Positions 21,241 to 24,153 of a stretch of DNA of 24,153 bases are shown here, one piece after another. The number at the start of each line of letters is the position of its first letter. Positions within the stretch are counted from its first letter, which is position 1. Source of the stretch: CAYIBZ01 sp964361795 (GTDB lineage Bacteria > Patescibacteriota > Minisyncoccia > UBA6257 > WO2-44-18); assembly GCA_964361795.1 (NCBI GenBank), contig CAYIBZ010000007.1:1-24153 (forward strand). Reading direction: 5' to 3'. The position numbers and the translations under genes are program-made. Under the pieces are notes generated by a model. The model saw nothing but the letters and a program-made list of their open reading frames with translations, ran no database searches and was not told the origin of the DNA.

Positions 21241-22021
21241 TTTAGATTACAATCTAATTTTAAGTTTGATTGTTGGAATTTTTGTCGGAGCGGCTTCCGG
21301 CTATTTGGGGTCTGTCATGGTATTGCGGCGGATGTCTTTAGTGGGGGACGCGCTCTCTCACGTGGCCCTTCCCGGAATAGGCATAGCATTAACTTACAAG
21401 ATTAATCCATTTTTGGGAGCTTTCGTGGCATTGGCTTTAGGCGTCATTGCCATTTGGTCAATTCAAAGAAAGACAACTCTGCCAACGGAAGCGGTTGTCG
21501 GCCTAATGTTTACTTTTTCGCTCGCCATTGGCGTTCTCGTTACTCCAGAGCCGGAACTGCTTGAGGCTTTATTCGGCGACATTTCCAAGGTTCAATCAGT
21601 AGATGGCATTTTTGCCGTCGCTTTATCTGCGGCTGTTTTAATGATTATGAGTTTGATTCGCGATAAACTGGTTTTGGGACTGATTTCACCGGATTTGGCA
21701 AAGTCTCAAGGAGTGAAAACAGACAAGATTGATTTGCTGTTTCTTGGTTTAGTCGCGATTATCGTAGCTTTAGGAGTTAAAGTGGTTGGCACTCTCTTAA
21801 TGGGGTCTTTAGTAATAATTCCGGCCGCCGCCGCCAAAAATATTGCTTCCAATCTTCGGACTTATGGGTTGTTAAGCGTATTATTCGGGATTTTAAGCGT
21901 CTTAATTGGAGTTTTCCTCTCCAATTGGCTGAATTGGCCTCCGGGTCCGTCTATCGTACTGGCGAGTTCCGCCATTTTTCTAATCTCCCTAGAGAGCAGG
22001 ATCCAAACCAGAATTAGTTGA
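21230..22021 (+). CDS. ABC-3 family metal permease (ZnuB/MntC-like)
   Basis: The 263-residue inner-membrane protein has about eight membrane segments. It carries the ABC-3 family pattern: GYLGSVMVLRRMSLVGDALSHVALPGIGIA, PTEAVVGLMFTFSLAIGVL, and VKVVGTLLMGSLVIIPAAAAKNIA. It forms the metal channel partnered with the upstream ATPase; zinc or manganese cannot be told apart from sequence. The ATG at 21230 overlaps the ATPase end, and GTGGGAG lies a few bases before it. The last nine codons (ESRIQTRIS) are part of the outer arm of a large inverted repeat that continues to 22258, so the C-terminus may have been shaped by that element. Confidence 0.93.
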   Translation: MAINLDYNLILSLIVGIFVGAASGYLGSVMVLRRMSLVGDALSHVALPGIGIALTYKINPFLGAFVALALGVIAIWSIQRKTTLPTEAVVGLMFTFSLAIGVLVTPEPELLEALFGDISKVQSVDGIFAVALSAAVLMIMSLIRDKLVLGLISPDLAKSQGVKTDKIDLLFLGLVAIIVALGVKVVGTLLMGSLVIIPAAAAKNIASNLRTYGLLSVLFGILSVLIGVFLSNWLNWPPGPSIVLASSAIFLISLESRIQTRIS

Positions 22022-22026
22022 GTGAA

Positions 22027-22116
22027 GCGAATTCGGCGAAGATTCACGAAGCGAGGAGCGATGCGTACCTTGTGGTACGTGAGCGACGAGCGACAAAGAA
22101 GATTCGTTGAATTCGC
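22027..22116. repeat. Palindromic element, inner copy 1
   Basis: GCGAATTC (22027-22034) and GAATTCGC (22109-22116) bound a segment with a central CGTACC-TTGT-GGTACG hairpin. The arms between are only partly complementary. The GCGAGGAGCGA ... GCGACGAGCGACAAAGAAG pattern resembles the reverse complement of copy 2. Confidence 0.75.
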
Positions 22117-22128
22117 TCCGCCAAGCGG

Positions 22129-22227
22129 GAAGTCAAAAAATGGGCGATTTCTTCGTTGCTCCTCCTCAATGTGCCAACAGGTACAATTTCGTCGTCGCGT
22201 CTTGAAATCGCCTCATTTTTTGACTTC
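22129..22227. repeat. Palindromic element, inner copy 2 (99 bp)
   Basis: The left arm GAAGTCAAAAAATGGGCGAT (continuing TTC) and the right arm (22204-22227) are inverted repeats differing by one base. The centre is TGTGCC-AACA-GGTACA. There is no ORF of interest; it has the look of a MITE or REP-type repeat. Confidence 0.88.
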
Positions 22228-22263
22228 TCAATCTGATTCTGGTTTGGATCCTACTCTCTTTTC

Positions 22264-22289
22264 GGAAGGGTAGCTGAAGGCCTTTTTTT
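22264..22289 (+). terminator. Possible terminator after the ABC transporter genes
   Basis: GGAAGG (22264-22269) can weakly pair with CCTTTT before a run of seven T (22283-22289). The stem is short, so this is uncertain; the large upstream inverted repeat may itself help. Confidence 0.3.
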
Positions 22290-22343
22290 GTGCTAATCTT
22301 TCAAAGAGCGGTGGGTAATTAATAGCCCGCCCGTTCGTTATAT

Positions 22344-22892
22344 ATGTTAGAGGAAGAGAATAATCTAATTAAGGGGGCCAAGAAGGGGAATCAAGCCTAT
22401 TTTGGCCATTTGTACGATCATTATACGCCGCAGATTTACCGTTTTATTTTATTAAAAGTGACTGAAAAATCTGTGGCCGAAGACTTAACTCATGACGTTT
22501 TTTTAAGCGCTTGGCAGAATCTTAGAAAATACAAGCCCAAAGGATTCCCTTTCTCCAGCTGGCTTTATCAAATTGCCCGCAACAAAATTATAGACCATTA
22601 TCGGACTAGGAAGGTTCATTCCGACATTGACGCGATTGACGAAGATTTAGTGAAAGTAGTCGGTGTTACTGAAAATGATTTGGAGAGAACGCTAAGTATG
22701 GAATTGATTCAGAAATTGATTGGAGAGCTGGGTCCGGAACAGCAAGACGTCTTGATTATGAAATTTGTTGAAGATCTTTCTCATGACGATATTGCCGGAA
22801 TACTCGGCAAGAGCGTCGGGTCTGTCCGATTGATCCAATATCGGGCCATTCAAGAGCTAAGAAAGTTATTAAAAGAAAATGGATCCCGTTAG
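22344..22892 (+). CDS. ECF-type RNA polymerase sigma factor
   Basis: The 182-residue protein directs RNA polymerase to alternative promoters. Region 2 is clear: AYFGHLYDHYTPQIYRFILLKVTEKSVAEDLTHDVFLSAWQNLRKY and PFSSWLYQIARNKIIDHYRTRK. Region 4 is LGPEQQDVLIMKFVEDLSHDDIAGILGKSVGSVRLIQYRAIQELRKLL with a helix-turn-helix. No region 1 or 3 is present, which is typical for ECF factors. The start ATG follows TTATAT with no Shine-Dalgarno site, and an imperfect hairpin (GGTGGG/CCCGCC) lies just upstream. Its stop codon TAG lies inside the left inverted repeat of element 2. The membrane protein gene that follows is a likely anti-sigma factor. Confidence 0.92.
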   Translation: MLEEENNLIKGAKKGNQAYFGHLYDHYTPQIYRFILLKVTEKSVAEDLTHDVFLSAWQNLRKYKPKGFPFSSWLYQIARNKIIDHYRTRKVHSDIDAIDEDLVKVVGVTENDLERTLSMELIQKLIGELGPEQQDVLIMKFVEDLSHDDIAGILGKSVGSVRLIQYRAIQELRKLLKENGSR

Positions 22893-23002
22893 AGACACTT
22901 ATACATGATTATTATTAAAGACATAATTAAAAAGATTAAAACGTCGATGCGATATAATCGGCTGGTTTACGGTCGTCTATCGACGACCTGTCTCTAACGG
23001 GA
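22884..23002. repeat. Intergenic element 2 bounded by 14-bp inverted repeats
   Basis: TCCCGTTAGAGACA (22884-22897) and TGTCTCTAACGGGA (22989-23002) are perfect inverted repeats. The left arm supplies the stop codon of the sigma factor gene and the last A of the right arm is the A of the next ATG. The interior has a perfect hairpin GGTCGTC-TATC-GACGACC (22971-22988) and a TATAAT (22953-22958) without a good -35. Confidence 0.88.
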
Positions 23003-23394
23003 TGGAGGAACAACTATCTAAAATTTTAAAAAAGATAAAATCTATAGCGCCGGAAGAAGGTTTTCTTAAACGTTCCAAGGATTTAATTTTATCCGCTCGT
23101 CAAAATAAATTTGGTTTTGATGATTTGCGGACCAGTTTATTGGAAAGCTTTAAGTGGGGCGCGGCTCTGACTTTGGCCAGTTTATTATTATTCGTTTTGG
23201 TTGGGGGCTTAACTTATTCAAATCTAGAAGGAGTTTCCCCGGCAATCTTATCCAATCTCAACGATATTAAATTAAGAAACGAAGTAAACAATCTGGATTT
23301 TCAAATTCGTTTGGATGAGATTTCCTATTCTTCTCAAAACGATAAAGCTATTGGCCAAAAAATAGACGAATTATTAGACGAACTCACATTATAA
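23002..23394 (+). CDS. Single-pass membrane protein, candidate anti-sigma factor
   Basis: The 130-residue protein has a cytoplasmic N-terminal helix-rich part (about 1-50, MEEQLSKILKKIKSIAPEEGFLKRSKDLI), one membrane helix (about 52-72, GAALTLASLLLFVLVGGLTY) and a short exported helical tail. Size, topology and the position directly behind an ECF sigma gene fit an anti-sigma factor, but no zinc-finger (HxxxCxxC) motif is seen. Its ATG begins at the last base of an inverted repeat, with no ribosome-binding site other than that repeat's ACGGG. Its stop overlaps the next ATG by one base (TAATG). Confidence 0.7.
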   Translation: MEEQLSKILKKIKSIAPEEGFLKRSKDLILSARQNKFGFDDLRTSLLESFKWGAALTLASLLLFVLVGGLTYSNLEGVSPAILSNLNDIKLRNEVNNLDFQIRLDEISYSSQNDKAIGQKIDELLDELTL

Positions 23395-24137
23395 TGTCTA
23401 AATTCTCAATCGGCTTGCTGGTAGCGCTGGCGCTATCACTGCCGGCAACTCAATCTCGAGCTCAATCGGGAGTCTTGAAATCCATCATTGAAGATATTTC
23501 CGATAGCGTAGAAAAAGTTAAAGAGGTAGACGATCTCGCCAACCGCAAAAATGCCCTGCGGAAAGTTTTGGATTTCTCCATCAGCCGGACAGAAAATTTT
23601 TACAATCGCCTTAAAAATTTAGAAGGATTGGAGCCGGGGTTTGTTGATTTGCGGGAAAGTCTACTGTCGTCTTTGGAAAAATTTTTAGCTTATTATGAAA
23701 ATGCTTTAGCGGCATTAGAAGAAGCCCGGGAAGCGGCTGTCGTTAAACAGATTGGCGTTGAAATTAAAAATTGGCGTAATGAGATATTTAATCCGGGAAT
23801 AGAAAAAGTGATTGATTTTCTCCTTGTTTTTCAAGGCGAGGAATTTTTAGAATTAGCCAATAACCGCTTTGAGCGGATTAGCGGCGATCTCAATCGTTTG
23901 AAAGATATAAAATTATTAAAGAAATTCCGGCTTCAGGGCCTGCTTGGTTCATCCAGCGCCGACCTTAAGCAAGCTAAAGAGCTTATCAGCGAAGCCAAAG
24001 AAATATTGCTTTCTGCTTCTGACGAAGAACCGGAAAATTCTATTCAGGATTTAGTGGAACTGACTCTCGTCAAAATCAAATCCGCCTATAAAAAGTTCTT
24101 GGAAATCAACGCGCAACTTAAGGAGTTATTGCAATAA
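23394..24137 (+). CDS. Secreted helical protein of the sigma-factor operon
   Basis: A signal peptide (MSKFSIGLLVALALSLPATQSRA, cut near residue 23) precedes about 220 residues that look almost wholly alpha-helical and coiled-coil, rich in Leu, Glu and Lys (for example DLRESLLSSLEKFLAYYENALAALEEAREAAVV). No enzyme motif is seen. It overlaps the candidate anti-sigma gene by one base and may be the exported sensor or target of that system; this is inferred from the operon. It resembles DUF5667-like helical exported proteins in general character, but I cannot assign a family. The gene is complete, ending 16 bases before the window end. Confidence 0.75.
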   Translation: MSKFSIGLLVALALSLPATQSRAQSGVLKSIIEDISDSVEKVKEVDDLANRKNALRKVLDFSISRTENFYNRLKNLEGLEPGFVDLRESLLSSLEKFLAYYENALAALEEAREAAVVKQIGVEIKNWRNEIFNPGIEKVIDFLLVFQGEEFLELANNRFERISGDLNRLKDIKLLKKFRLQGLLGSSSADLKQAKELISEAKEILLSASDEEPENSIQDLVELTLVKIKSAYKKFLEINAQLKELLQ

Positions 24138-24153
24138 CGCATTTTAGATCTCA

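Larger units (their letters stand above)
21992..22258. repeat. Outer inverted repeat enclosing two palindromic elements
   Basis: GAGAGCAGGATCCAAACCAG continuing to TTGA (21992-22021) is matched by the reverse complement of 22228-22258 with about three differences. The left arm is coding (permease end), the right arm is not. Between them lie two further palindromic elements (22027-22116 and 22129-22227). Confidence 0.85.

Noticed and set aside
22022..22273. 83-residue + strand frame after the permease gene
   Set aside because: It lies wholly over the inverted-repeat elements and is rich in Arg/Ser as expected from palindromic repeats; not a gene.
1..24153. UGA read as glycine (code 25)
   Set aside because: TGA acts as a normal stop at gene ends with correctly placed next starts (6895, 22021), so the standard bacterial code fits.
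1..24153. Complete insertion sequence or prophage
   Set aside because: No transposase, integrase or phage structural gene is recognisable; the repeats seen are short and non-autonomous.

Overview
The window looks like a scaffold piece from a Patescibacteria (Candidate Phyla Radiation) genome, most likely Parcubacteria/Paceibacteria-like. The reasons are the dense, overlapping genes, few Shine-Dalgarno sites, proteins with WAWNDxIGWISF repeats, a type IV pilus gene set without outer-membrane parts, a small divergent FtsA/FtsZ pair, and many short palindromic repeats placed inside and between genes. TGA is used as a stop (ends at 6895 and 22021), so the Gly-UGA code of Gracilibacteria/Absconditabacteria does not apply. 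This placement is inferred from gene content; no marker phylogeny was run. Three runs of exactly 100 N (3591-3690, 10996-11095, 13283-13382) are scaffold gaps.

Region 1 (1-9812, + strand) is one tightly packed type IV pilus/pseudopilus operon. In order it holds a multi-pass membrane protein, PilB ATPase, a secreted M64-type metallopeptidase interrupted by a gap, a single-pass surface protein, PilC, two pseudopilins, a secreted WAWND-repeat protein, a PilX-like pseudopilin and a PilM-PilN fusion. Most junctions overlap by 1-26 bases. No prepilin peptidase, PilT or separate PilO is visible.

Region 2 (9787-11417) holds pth on the minus strand and a small GC-rich minus-strand gene with a near-consensus promoter and a UUCG-loop terminator. 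It ends in a gene-poor stretch where a perfect 36-bp palindrome lies on both sides of a scaffold gap. Region 3 (11418-17406, + strand) is housekeeping: signal peptidase I, HisRS (3' end lost in a gap), then HIT, S21, YqeY, YbeY, FtsA and FtsZ in one compact cluster.

Region 4 (17407-20381, minus strand) has a second small gene with the same promoter signature, a membrane protein resembling MscS-type TM-helix proteins, a tRNA-Ala(CGC) surrounded by broken tRNA pieces, a ParB/Srx-like small protein and an Rmd1/YagE-like membrane protein. Region 5 (20382-24153, + strand) holds a Zn/Mn-type ABC ATPase and permease, a nested hairpin region of about 270 bp, and an ECF sigma factor with a membrane protein and a secreted helical protein behind it.

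The most unusual layer is the repeats. (a) An 84-bp element occurs in-frame in two unrelated genes (pilX-like and pth), read from opposite strands. One copy carries an extra 21-bp palindromic insertion. (b) Two intergenic elements are bounded by 14-bp inverted repeats (TCCCGTTAGA.../...TCTAACGGGA), and in both the last A is the A of the next gene's ATG. (c) A tRNA-derived mosaic surrounds the tRNA-Ala. (d) Two related ~90-100 bp palindromic elements sit inside a third inverted repeat that includes the end of the permease gene.
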